A stretch of 35,357 bases of DNA from Verrucomicrobiota bacterium. GTDB taxonomy: Bacteria; Verrucomicrobiota; Verrucomicrobiia; Opitutales; Opitutaceae. The stretch covers positions 1 through 35,357 of the forward strand of contig JAEWBF010000141.1 in assembly GCA_023391285.1 (NCBI GenBank). The letters run 5' to 3'. The position numbers were made by a program, and so were the translations under genes. The notes under the pieces are model-generated. The model had not been told where the DNA came from. It saw only the letters and a list, made by a program, of their open reading frames with translations, and did not search any database. Below are positions 8,311 to 16,002 of this stretch, one piece after another. The first letter of the stretch is position 1; every line of letters starts with the position of its first letter.

Positions 8311-9018
8311 CTAAACGATGCCTTCGCTCTTCACCCACTGAATCGCGTGCCGCACCAGCTCCGTGCCGCTCTCCAGGCGCAGTTTCAACTTCAGGTGCTC
8401 GCGGTAGGAATCGATCGTCTTCACGCTCAGGTTCAGCTTCGACGCGATTTGCCGCGTGCCATAGCCGTTTCCGATCAGCTGGAAGACTTCCATCTCGCGA
8501 TCGCTCAGCGTGTCGATCGAGAAGACCACCTCTTCCTTCCGGTTGTTCACCAGACGGTGCAGCATCTTCTCCTTCATCTTGTCGCTGAGATAGAGCTCGC
8601 CGGAGAGCACGCGCCGAATCGCCGTCAGGATCTTCGCGCTCGCTTCATGCTTCATGATGTAGCCCTTCGCGCCCGCGCGCAGGGCGCGTTCCGCAAAGAG
8701 GCTTTCGTCATGCATCGACATGATCAGCACCGGCATTTCCGGCCGCAGCGCCTTCAAATGCTTCATCAGCTCGATCCCGCTCGTGGTCTTCAATGTGATG
8801 TCCACCAAGGCCACGTCCGGGTTCAACTTTTGTATCAGATCAATGGCGACAGGTGCACTGTCCGCTTCACCGCACACGGTGAGATCGCGTTCCTGGTTGA
8901 TCAGGACGGCCACGCCCTGCCGGGTGATGGGATGATCATCTACCAAAAAAATACGGCTCTTTGTCGGGGTCGCCGTCGCCACCGGCGCCGAGGTATCGGG
9001 GTCGGAAATCGTTTTCAT
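8311..9018 (-). CDS. NarL/FixJ-family response regulator (REC + LuxR HTH)
   Basis: 235 residues from ATG 9018. The frame is open much further upstream, but that part overlaps the kinase gene and does not resemble a protein. After a ~20-residue Thr/Pro/Ala leader comes the receiver with Asp27/Asp28 and phosphoacceptor Asp73 (VALVDITL), MSMHDE and YIMKHEAS (Lys switch). The LuxR-type helix-turn-helix (about 170-232) contains LSDREMEVFQLIGNG and RQIASKLNLSVKTIDSYREHLK. The start overlaps the stop of the kinase gene by 4 bases (ATGA), so the two form a coupled two-component pair. DNA targets are not known. Confidence 0.93.
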   Translation of the reverse strand: MKTISDPDTSAPVATATPTKSRIFLVDDHPITRQGVAVLINQERDLTVCGEADSAPVAIDLIQKLNPDVALVDITLKTTSGIELMKHLKALRPEMPVLIMSMHDESLFAERALRAGAKGYIMKHEASAKILTAIRRVLSGELYLSDKMKEKMLHRLVNNRKEEVVFSIDTLSDREMEVFQLIGNGYGTRQIASKLNLSVKTIDSYREHLKLKLRLESGTELVRHAIQWVKSEGIV

Positions 9019-10697
9019 TTCGAAGTGACTGTCGTAAACAGAACGTTGACCTGAGTTCCGCGATCGGGGGCAGAATCGACGGAAAATGTCCCGCCAATCA
9101 TATTCGCCCGATAGCTCATTAATCGTAACCCTGCGCCGGAGCCGGTTCCCATCCCGTCCGTGGCGAAACCGCGCCCGTCGTCCTTGATCGACAACCGGTG
9201 CTCTCGCCCGCGGGTGGTGAGGGTCACGAGGATTTGCCGCGCGCGTCCATGTCGCGTCGCGTTGTGAATCGCTTCCTGCGTGATCCTGTAAAGATGCATG
9301 GCCGTCAGGTGCTCGCAATGCGGCGGCGGTCCCTCTAATCGGAACCGGCACTCCAGCCCGTGCAACAGCTGGGCCTGATACGTCAAATCCTCGAGCGCCG
9401 ACACGAGCCCGTTCTTCTCCAGCTGCACCGGACACAACCCGCGCGCCAACGCTCGCGTCTGCGACACCGATTCGCTCGCGAGCTTCGCAATCAAATCGGC
9501 ATTCTCCACCTCCGCCGGCGCCACCTTCTTCAATCGATCGCGCAACGCCGCGGTGAGACACGCCATCCCCGTCAACTGCTGACCGAGCCCGTCATGGAGA
9601 TCCGCGCCGATGCGTTGCTGCTCCGCGTCGCTGATCGTCAGCAACCGCTGCTCCAGCCAGCGCCGCTCCGTCACGTCCCGCCCGAAGAACGTCGCGCCGC
9701 CTTTGTAGTCGCGGTCCGCCATTACGACGAACTCCACTTGCCACTCTTGCTGGCCCGAACTTCCGATCAAAGTGAAGTTCGCCGATCCACCTTTCAAGGC
9801 TTCGGCCACCGCCGCCGCACTCTGCGGGAAACGCTCCGCCAGCTTCACTCCCATCAGATCGTTCGCCACCAAGCCCGTGCGCCCCAACTCCGATCCCTGC
9901 GCCTCCACGACGCATCCGCTCGCATCCACGCGTCCAGCCATGGCCGGCAAGGTCTGCATGATGCTCGTCAAAAGTTGCGCCTGCCGGTTGCGCTCCGCTT
10001 CCGCTTCGATCCGCTCGGTGATGTCGATCGCCGCGAAGCCCTGCAACCGCTCGCCCTGCGTGTTCACCATTCCGAACGAATTGACGATCCAGTGCCGTCC
10101 ATCGCGCGAATAGGGCCACGTTTCGACCGCCGACGACGGCCCCGCGGGCGGCTGCAAATCGTCGTGTTTGAAACACCGCGCGAACATTTCGTTCTGGAAC
10201 AGCAGCTGCCCCGCTTGATCGCGAATGCACACCGCGCACGGCACGCTGCGCATGAACAACTCGAGTTGCTGCTGACTCTGACGCAGCGCGCGCGTCATCG
10301 CCGCCTGCTGCATCGCATACCGGATCGTTCGCTCGAGTTCGGTGCTGTTCAGCCCCGTCTTGCACAAATAATCCGCCGCGCCCGCATCCGACGCCTCTTG
10401 GTCCACTTCATGACTGTCGTGACCCGTCAACAGAATGATCGGCATTTCACAACCGCAGGTCTGCGCCTCGCGCAACAGATCGATTCCCGTCCCTCCACCC
10501 AGCCGATAATCGAAAAGCGCAACATCATAGTGACAGTCGCGGATCGCCTTCTGCCCAGCCGCATAGCTCGAAGCCCACTGCACGTTGTAAGCGCCGGATC
10601 CACTTCGGCCCAACAAGAAGGACAGGTAGCGGAAGTCGTCCTCGTGGTCTTCCACCACCAGCACATGGATTGGTTTTACAGGAGCCGTGGTCGGCAT
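9015..10697 (-). CDS. Soluble hybrid sensor kinase: REC-PAS-PAS-HisKA_3-HATPase
   Basis: 560 residues from the ATG at 10697 (MPTTAPVKPIHVLVVEDHED), chosen because the receiver begins at once; the frame continues upstream to 10898 without domain character. Order: receiver (8-125; Asp63 in VALFDYRLGGG), PAS 1 (about 135-250; SVPCAVCIRDQAG), PAS 2 (about 255-350), HisKA_3 with QRIGADLHDGLGQQLTGM (phosphoacceptor His368), and HATPase_c with DDGRGF and GAGLRLMSYRANMIGG. No membrane helix is present, so it is cytoplasmic. An N-terminal receiver on a NarX-type kinase means its activity is probably set by another kinase. It is coupled to the LuxR regulator downstream. The 249 bases before it (10698-10946) hold no gene and presumably its promoter. 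Confidence 0.92.
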   Translation of the reverse strand: MPTTAPVKPIHVLVVEDHEDDFRYLSFLLGRSGSGAYNVQWASSYAAGQKAIRDCHYDVALFDYRLGGGTGIDLLREAQTCGCEMPIILLTGHDSHEVDQEASDAGAADYLCKTGLNSTELERTIRYAMQQAAMTRALRQSQQQLELFMRSVPCAVCIRDQAGQLLFQNEMFARCFKHDDLQPPAGPSSAVETWPYSRDGRHWIVNSFGMVNTQGERLQGFAAIDITERIEAEAERNRQAQLLTSIMQTLPAMAGRVDASGCVVEAQGSELGRTGLVANDLMGVKLAERFPQSAAAVAEALKGGSANFTLIGSSGQQEWQVEFVVMADRDYKGGATFFGRDVTERRWLEQRLLTISDAEQQRIGADLHDGLGQQLTGMACLTAALRDRLKKVAPAEVENADLIAKLASESVSQTRALARGLCPVQLEKNGLVSALEDLTYQAQLLHGLECRFRLEGPPPHCEHLTAMHLYRITQEAIHNATRHGRARQILVTLTTRGREHRLSIKDDGRGFATDGMGTGSGAGLRLMSYRANMIGGTFSVDSAPDRGTQVNVLFTTVTSK

Positions 10698-10946
10698 GCT
10701 TTTGGATGAGAGACGTCTAATGGACTTTGCCCTTGCAACGACCGGCGCTCGCCACGGAAGAAATCCGCCCGACCCGTCTGTCGTCACAAAACCCGATGCG
10801 CTCTTTTCAGCGTGTGGCAATAAATTCGAGGTAAGATAAGAGAATCCCCGATCGCCGGATAGGTGAGTTAGGCGTGGCGGACGACAGACCGCATCCAAGC
10901 CCGAAAGTTCACCATGAACCCGCCCGAACGGCTACCGCCACTTTTC

Positions 10947-11795
10947 TCAGGCTGCTTTGCGGGTTTTCTTCCGCGAGGGCGTCGTTTTCCCCTTTGCACC
11001 ACCACTCTTCTTTCGCCCGCCTCCGGCTTCGTTCAAGCTCTGCTGCAGCACCGCGGCCAGATCGATCACATTGGTCTGCCGCTTCGCCTTCGGCGCGGCC
11101 GGCGCCGTTTTGCCGCCGCTCGCGATCTTCTGTTTGATCATCTCCATCAACGCCGACGAGTAATCGTCCGTGTAGCGGGTCGCGTCCCACTTCTCGGTCA
11201 TCTGTTCCACCAGCGCCTTCGCCATCTCGACTTCGCGCTTTCGCGGCGCCGCCTTCGTCGCCGGTATGTTCAATTCCTCCACGTCAACCAACTCGTCGGC
11301 GAAGTGCATGATTTCCAAAATGAGCACGTTGTCCTGCGCTTTGACGGCCGCGAGATGCTGGCGCGTGCGGATCACCACTTTCGCGATTCCGGCTTTGCGC
11401 GTATCTTTCAATACTTCGTGCAGCAACGCATACGCCGGCGCCCCGCCTTTGTCCGGCACCAGGTAGTAGGGTTTTTGAAAATACATCGGATTCACTTCCG
11501 CGAGTTGCACGAAATCGAGGATGTCCACCGTTTGCGTCGCTTCGATGTCCACGCGTTTGAAGTCCTCGTCTTTCAACACCACGAATTTCCCTTTCTCGTA
11601 TTCGTAGCCTTTCACGATCTGCTCCCACGGCACCTCCTTTCCATCCGTCTGCGCCACCCGCTTGTAGTTCACCGGACTCAGGTCGCTCGAACGCAGCAGG
11701 CGAAAACTCAACTCTTCCCGGCGCGTCGCCGGATACAACGAGACCGGGATGTTCACCAGTCCGAAACTGATCGAGCCTTTCCACAGAGAGCGCAT
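10947..11795 (-). CDS. ku: Ku, non-homologous end-joining protein
   Basis: 282 residues, normal length for bacterial Ku. It begins MRSLWKGSISFGLVNIPVSLY, the family signature, and continues with the beta-barrel/bridge core: YKRVAQTDGKEV, YEYEKGKFVVLKDEDF, VDILDFV, PYYLVPDKGGAPAYALLHEVL and the FADELVDVEEL region. Ku dimers thread onto DNA ends and recruit LigD for end joining. Residues from ~234 form a basic Lys/Ala-rich tail (GGGRKKSGGAKGKTT...), a feature linked to DNA binding in other Ku proteins. No ligD lies in the window, so the ligase must be elsewhere. It is divergent from the small acidic protein gene at 11941. Confidence 0.95.
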   Translation of the reverse strand: MRSLWKGSISFGLVNIPVSLYPATRREELSFRLLRSSDLSPVNYKRVAQTDGKEVPWEQIVKGYEYEKGKFVVLKDEDFKRVDIEATQTVDILDFVQLAEVNPMYFQKPYYLVPDKGGAPAYALLHEVLKDTRKAGIAKVVIRTRQHLAAVKAQDNVLILEIMHFADELVDVEELNIPATKAAPRKREVEMAKALVEQMTEKWDATRYTDDYSSALMEMIKQKIASGGKTAPAAPKAKRQTNVIDLAAVLQQSLNEAGGGRKKSGGAKGKTTPSRKKTRKAA

Positions 11796-11940
11796 CCGGG
11801 AAACTAGCCGCGTTCGCGCCGCACGCTACCTCATCCACCCCTGACCGCCCCATGGAGTTTTCCCCGGGGGAATTTCCGCGGTAGTCCGCGCAGGCGGCTC
11901 GCTGGATGGTGCAGGCTTCGCCCGTGAATAGATTGCCGCC

Positions 11941-12342
11941 ATGAATATCAACGACCCCACCGACGGCCGCCTCTTCGTTCACGGCAAAGGCTCCGGCAGT
12001 ATCAGCCGCGCGGATATCGAACGCCGCGCGCACGAACTCGCCGCTATCGACGGACGCTCCGGCGCCGACATCACCGACGACGACTTCGCTCGCGCCCGCG
12101 CGGAACTCCTGGGCCTCAATCTTCCTGAGACCCTCGTCGAAGACCAACCCGTCTCGACCGGAATCTCCCGCGATCCCAGCGAACCGCCCAGTATCACGGG
12201 CCGCGAAGCTCCGATGCGCGAAGGACCCGACGAAGAAAAAGCCGTCGAGCGTCTCGCGCTCGAGGGCGTCGAGGAAGCTCAACACGAACAAATGCTCGCC
12301 GCCCGCCGACGAGAACGTCGCTTGGATGAAGAAGAAGCGTAA
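11941..12342 (+). CDS. Acidic hypothetical protein
   Basis: 133 residues, no signal peptide or membrane helix. Residues ~20-60 (ISRADIERRAHELAAIDGR, then ITDDDFARARAELLG) form two predicted helices reminiscent of small DUF2934-like proteins, but the match is too weak for a family call. The C-terminus is strongly helical and charged (DEEKAVERLALEGVEEAQ...RRRERRLDEEEA). It is divergent from ku, with a 145-base shared upstream region. Codon use agrees with neighbours and the start is the first ATG, so it is likely a real gene of unknown role. Confidence 0.68.
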   Translation: MNINDPTDGRLFVHGKGSGSISRADIERRAHELAAIDGRSGADITDDDFARARAELLGLNLPETLVEDQPVSTGISRDPSEPPSITGREAPMREGPDEEKAVERLALEGVEEAQHEQMLAARRRERRLDEEEA

Positions 12343-12374
12343 TCTTCAACGCCACTTCGCGCCCTCCAGCACCC

Positions 12375-12451
12375 CACACGTGTCATAATCCTGAAAAACG
12401 CGGAATCTTTTTTGAACGTTCCGAGCACCCCCGCGTCTTTCTCCACGTGTG
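12375..12451 (+). ncRNA. Candidate structured RNA or leader element
   Basis: In a stretch visibly poorer in GC than the rest of the window, nested complementary segments occur: CACACGTG (12375-12382) with CACGTGTG (12444-12451), inside it ACGCGG (12398-12403) with CCGCGT (12431-12436), and a self-complementary GAACGTTC at 12414-12421. They would fold into one long interrupted stem. A strong terminator hairpin follows at 12504. It could be a small RNA, the leader of rsmE, or two protein-binding palindromes. The outer arms are each nearly self-palindromic, which weakens the RNA reading. No known RNA family is recognised. Confidence 0.3.
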
Positions 12452-12503
12452 TTAGGTGTTACGTTCTTTTTAGCGTAGTTCATAGTTTGTAGTTCAAGTC
12501 GGC

Positions 12504-12540
12504 AAGGGCGCTGGTCGCGAAACCAGCGCCCTTACTGTTT
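12504..12540 (+). terminator. Strong hairpin terminator upstream of rsmE
   Basis: Perfect 12-bp stem AAGGGCGCTGGT (12504-12515) and ACCAGCGCCCTT (12522-12533) with a 6-base loop, followed by ACTGTTTT. It ends transcription coming from the acidic hypothetical gene, from a small RNA in 12343-12500, or acts as an attenuator 55 bases before rsmE. A Rho-independent call is reasonable, although the T-run is interrupted. Confidence 0.65.
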
Positions 12541-12595
12541 TAGGGAACGCGCACCGGCCTTGTCTCGATTTCCCGCGCCGCCTTTCATTCGGCCC

Positions 12596-13354
12596 ATGCC
12601 CGACTTCCGCGCCTACTGCAGCCCCGACACCGCCGAACCCGCTGAAATCGTTCTCTCGCCCGACGAATCCCACCATCTGGTCGCCGTGAATCGCGCGCGC
12701 ATCGGCGACACCGTCGTGGCGTTCAACGGCCGCGGCACCGAGTGGATCTGCGAGCTGACGTCCAACCGCAAAAACGCCGTAGTCCTCCAGGTCCGCTTCC
12801 ACCAGAAAGCGAAACCACTCGCCTACGAAATCACGCTCGGCCAAGCGCTGCCGAAAGGTCCGTCCATGGACGCCATCGTGCGCAAAGCCACCGAGATCGG
12901 CGCCGCGCGCATCGTGCCGCTCGAGAGCGAACGCACCCAGGTTCACCTCGATGCCGATCGCTCCGACAAGAAGATCGACAAATGGCAAACCGCCGCGCTC
13001 GAAGCCGCCAAACAATGCGGCAATCCCTTCCTGCCCGAAATCGCTCCCATTCAAAACGCCGCCGCTTTCATGGAATCCGCCCACGGCTACGACTTGAAAC
13101 TCATCGCGAGCCTCCAGCCCGGCGCAAAATCCTTGAAGCACGTCCTCGCCGCGTTCCACGCCTCGCAAAATCGTCCGCCTCGCAAGGTCCTCTGGCTCGT
13201 CGGCCCCGAGGGCGACTTCACCCCGGCCGAGATGAGTCTTTCGCGCAGCACCGGCTTCGAACCGATTACACTCGGACCGCTGGTCCTACGTTGCGAAACC
13301 GCCGCAACTTACGCCCTCAGCGTCCTCAGTTACGAATTGCAGAACGCGGGCTGA
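12596..13354 (+). CDS. rsmE: 16S rRNA (uracil-1498-N3)-methyltransferase RsmE
   Basis: 252 residues from ATG 12596 (MPDFRAYCSP); an in-frame TTG 36 bases earlier adds only a non-conserved leader. An N-terminal PUA-like domain (HHLVAVNRARIGDTVVAFNG) precedes a SPOUT methyltransferase domain: GQALPKGPSMDAIVRKATEIG, IVPLESERTQV, KWQTAALEAAKQCG, and the trefoil-knot SAM site LVGPEGDFTPAE with LGPLVLRCETAATYAL. It methylates U1498 in the decoding centre of 16S rRNA in the assembled 30S subunit. It stands as a single gene behind the terminator at 12504. Confidence 0.93.
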   Translation: MPDFRAYCSPDTAEPAEIVLSPDESHHLVAVNRARIGDTVVAFNGRGTEWICELTSNRKNAVVLQVRFHQKAKPLAYEITLGQALPKGPSMDAIVRKATEIGAARIVPLESERTQVHLDADRSDKKIDKWQTAALEAAKQCGNPFLPEIAPIQNAAAFMESAHGYDLKLIASLQPGAKSLKHVLAAFHASQNRPPRKVLWLVGPEGDFTPAEMSLSRSTGFEPITLGPLVLRCETAATYALSVLSYELQNAG

Positions 13355-13421
13355 ATTTTCACCGCCGTTCGCATTCGCGCTAAACGCGGCGACGGGCGTG
13401 ACGATCTTTCTTGGACGAAGA

Positions 13422-14372
13422 ATGATCGCTTCGTCTCGCCTACCCCTCGCGCTGCGCGGCTTCTTTGCCGCGATTGCCCTAATCCCCGCCGCCTTCGCCA
13501 GCCCGAAGGTCTTCGTCGTCCTCAAGGGCCGCAGCGCGTTCTGGAACGCGATGGAAAAAGGCGCGCTCGCCGCCGGCGCCGAAACCGGCGCCGAGGTTGT
13601 CGTGAAGGCTCCGCTGGCCGATACCGACGTCAGCGTCCAAATCCAGCTTCTCAACGCCGTCGCCGCCCAGGGCGCAGAGGCCATCGTTATCGCGCCCATC
13701 AACAAGGAAGCTCTGGCTGTGCCCATCGCCTCGATTGCCATCCGAGGCGTGAAGATCGTCACGGTCGATACTCCCCTGAGCGGCAAAGCCGCGCCCGTTT
13801 TCATCGGCACCGATCAGGAGGCGGCCGGAAAAGTCGCCGGTAAACTGCTCGCCCAACTCGTCGACCCTTCGCGCGAAGCAGCGATCCTGCGGCACAACCA
13901 ATCCAGCGGCGCCACCCTGCAACGCGAAGCCGGCGCCCTCGCGGCATTTCGCGAGGTTCACCCACAAATCGCGCTTCACGCCGACATCTATTCCGGCAGC
14001 GAACCTGGGCATGAAGAAGCCAAATGCCGCCTCCTGCTCCAAACCCACCCCAACATCTCGGTCGTCCTCGCCTCCAGCAGCACCGCAACCTTGGCCATGC
14101 TAAAGGTCCTGCAGGAGAAAAAACTCACCGGCTCCGTCAAACTCATCGGCTTCGGCTTCAATCTGAATCCTGACGTCGCCGCCGCCCTCGAAGCCGGCGA
14201 GATGCATGGCTGGATCGCGCAACTTCCTTCGGAAATGGGCGCCAAAGGCGTTCACTCCGCAGTCGCGCTGCTCAAGGGCGAAGAGGTTCCTTCCGTCGTC
14301 CACACCGACGTTTTCGTCGTCACCAAAGACAACCTCAACGATCCCGGCGTCCAAGCCCTGCTCAGCTTGTAG
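13422..14372 (+). CDS. Periplasmic sugar-binding-type protein (Peripla_BP_4), orphan
   Basis: 316 residues from ATG 13422, which gives a clean signal peptide (MIASSRLPLALRGFF, then a hydrophobic stretch ending AFAS). A GTG 24 bases earlier is in frame but puts charged residues ahead of the signal. The mature part matches the ribose/sugar-type Peripla_BP_4 fold: KVFVVLKGRSAFWNAMEKGALAAGAETG at the start, VQIQLLNAVAAQGAEAIVIAPIN, VDTPLSG, FIGTDQEAAGKVAGKLL, and VIASS-like VVLASSSTATL. Such proteins deliver ligand to an ABC importer or a chemoreceptor/kinase, but no permease or ATPase gene adjoins it; the right neighbour is convergent KAS III. Ligand not deducible. Confidence 0.87.
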   Translation: MIASSRLPLALRGFFAAIALIPAAFASPKVFVVLKGRSAFWNAMEKGALAAGAETGAEVVVKAPLADTDVSVQIQLLNAVAAQGAEAIVIAPINKEALAVPIASIAIRGVKIVTVDTPLSGKAAPVFIGTDQEAAGKVAGKLLAQLVDPSREAAILRHNQSSGATLQREAGALAAFREVHPQIALHADIYSGSEPGHEEAKCRLLLQTHPNISVVLASSSTATLAMLKVLQEKKLTGSVKLIGFGFNLNPDVAAALEAGEMHGWIAQLPSEMGAKGVHSAVALLKGEEVPSVVHTDVFVVTKDNLNDPGVQALLSL

Positions 14373-14414
14373 CGAGAAGGCCGCGTCTCCCAGGCGTCCA
14401 CCGCCGCGCTGCCT

Positions 14415-15410
14415 TCACCACACCAGCAGACCGCCCGCAAACGTCAGCCCCGCGCCGACGCTGCAGAAGATGATTCGATCTCCATCGAGGAAGATCCCTT
14501 CCTCTGCCGCCCAGCCGAGCGCCATCGAAACACTCGCCGCACTCGTGTTGCCGTATTTGCCAATCGTCACGACAAACTTGTCGTAGGGAATCCCCACGCG
14601 CCGGCTCACCGCTTTGAGAATCCGCTCGTTCGCCTGATGCGGCACCACCCACGCGATTTCTTCCGCCTTCAATTGCTCGCGCGCCAGCGTCTGCTCGATC
14701 TGCTCCGCAAATCCCACCACGGCGTGCTTGAACACCGCCGCGCCGTCCATCTGCAGATAGAAATGCTCCAGATCCTCCGCCTCCGGCCACGGCATCCGCG
14801 CCCCGCCGCCCGGCCGTTGAATCGCTTCAAATTGCTCCGCATCGCCCGACAATCCGAGCCGGTGCAACCGATGCCCGTTCGCCCCCGACGTCAGAATCGC
14901 CGCCCCCGCCCCGTCGCCAAAAAGAAACGCCGTGTGATGATCGTTCGGATTCGTGATGCGCGACAACAGCTCCGCCGTCACCACGATCAAATTCTTCGCC
15001 GTGCCCGACAAAATAAACGACCGCCCCACCTCCAGCGCATACAGCCAGCCGGAACACGCCGCGTTCAAATCGAACGCCAGCGCCCGCGGAATCCCCAACC
15101 TCCGCGCCAACGCACTCGCCATCGCCGGCACCGGTTGATCCGGAATCAGCGTCGCCATGATCACGCCATCGATCTGACTCGCTTTCATCCCCGCCTGCTC
15201 GAGCGCATGACCCACCGCGATCGCCGCGAGATCCGTCGCGCTTTCGCTCTCCGACGCAAATCGCCGCTCCTTGATTCCCGTCAACCGCACCATCTCGTCC
15301 TCCGTGCGATTCGGGAACGCCTTTAATATCTCGCTCGTCGCGCGAATTCCCGCGGGCACGGCATAGCCGACGCCCGCGATACACACTGTCTGGGGAGCTG
15401 CACTGCTCAT
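14415..15410 (-). CDS. fabH: 3-oxoacyl-ACP synthase III (KAS III, FabH family)
   Basis: 331 residues from ATG 15410. The thiolase-fold catalytic triad of FabH is complete: Cys119 in DLNAACSGWLYAL, His258 in VVPHQANERIL, and Asn288 in GKYGNTSAASV. GDGAGAAIL and the C-terminal GAGLTFAGGLLVW are also standard. KAS III condenses a starter acyl-CoA with malonyl-ACP to begin fatty acid synthesis. The gene is not beside plsX or other fab genes; it follows, 38 bases downstream, a lipoyl/E3-binding-domain protein. This raises the possibility that it is a specialised paralogue taking a starter made by a 2-oxoacid dehydrogenase-like complex. The gene symbol reflects the family, not proof that this is the main FabH. 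Confidence 0.87.
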   Translation of the reverse strand: MSSAAPQTVCIAGVGYAVPAGIRATSEILKAFPNRTEDEMVRLTGIKERRFASESESATDLAAIAVGHALEQAGMKASQIDGVIMATLIPDQPVPAMASALARRLGIPRALAFDLNAACSGWLYALEVGRSFILSGTAKNLIVVTAELLSRITNPNDHHTAFLFGDGAGAAILTSGANGHRLHRLGLSGDAEQFEAIQRPGGGARMPWPEAEDLEHFYLQMDGAAVFKHAVVGFAEQIEQTLAREQLKAEEIAWVVPHQANERILKAVSRRVGIPYDKFVVTIGKYGNTSAASVSMALGWAAEEGIFLDGDRIIFCSVGAGLTFAGGLLVW

Positions 15411-15448
15411 GAAACGATTGGATAAAGCCCGCTCGCGGGCGTTGGGCC

Positions 15449-15922
15449 TCAGCCTTTTTGCTTCGCGAGGTATTTCACCACATCGTCGCCGGATACGCGG
15501 TTGCCCGGTCCCGTCGCTTCGATGTCCGTGATCTTCGTCGGATCCAGCCCCGCTTCCTGCGCCAGCTTCGTCGCCCGCGGCGTCCACACCAGCGCCGCCG
15601 CCGGCTTCGCCACACTCGGCGACGCCACCGCCGCCGGCGCATCGCCTTTCGCCGCGAGATGTCGCTGACTCTCGTCCGACGTTTCCATGCGGCAAAACAC
15701 CTGCCCCGTCTGCAACGTCTGCCCCGCCTCCGCGTAAACCGCTTTCACCATGCCGTCGCACGGGCTCTCGAACTCGAAGGTCGACTTGTCGCTCTCCAGA
15801 TCGCCGAGTCGCTGGCCTTTGGCCACTCGATCGCCCGGCTGCACCTTCACGACGATCACATTGAGTTCATAGACGGTCGCGCCCATCGAGGGCACCGGGA
15901 CGTCGATAAGGAAAGTTTCCAT
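15449..15922 (-). CDS. Mini-E2: lipoyl domain plus E3-binding domain, no acyltransferase
   Basis: 157 residues. Residues 1-80 form a lipoyl/biotinyl domain with the lipoylation motif GDLESDKSTFE (Lys46), after PVPSMGATVYE. A Pro/Ala linker leads to a peripheral-subunit-binding domain at about 113-150 (TPRATKLAQEAGLDPTKI, TGPGNRVSGDDVVKYL). A full E2 of 2-oxoacid dehydrogenase complexes continues with a ~230-residue catalytic domain with HxxxDG; here the gene ends at a normal stop and the space to KAS III is only 38 bases, so the catalytic domain is absent rather than frameshifted. The protein could carry an acyl group from an E1 and dock an E3, with the acyl acceptor being another enzyme, perhaps the adjacent KAS III. 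E1 and E3 genes are not in the window. Confidence 0.88.
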   Translation of the reverse strand: METFLIDVPVPSMGATVYELNVIVVKVQPGDRVAKGQRLGDLESDKSTFEFESPCDGMVKAVYAEAGQTLQTGQVFCRMETSDESQRHLAAKGDAPAAVASPSVAKPAAALVWTPRATKLAQEAGLDPTKITDIEATGPGNRVSGDDVVKYLAKQKG

Positions 15923-16002
15923 GAGACTTGCCGCGGAAGTGTGCGACCGCCGTCGCAGTGGTCAAGGGAGCGGATAAAGCGTCCCTGCGCGTTTCTTGTC
16001 CG

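Noticed and set aside
10698..10898. Longer start for the REC-PAS kinase (frame open to 10898, MDAVCRPP...)
   Set aside because: The added 67 residues are Arg/Ser/Pro-rich and precede the point where the receiver fold begins right after MPTTAPVKPI. It would leave almost no promoter region.
10947..11795. A ligD or other end-joining partner next to ku
   Set aside because: Neighbours on both sides are a hybrid kinase and an acidic hypothetical; no ligase, polymerase or phosphoesterase motif is found in the window.
15411..15448. Frameshifted remains of an E2 catalytic domain after the mini-E2 gene
   Set aside because: The space to KAS III is 38 bases, and the KAS III frame upstream of its ATG contains no HxxxDG or related E2 motif, so the domain is absent.
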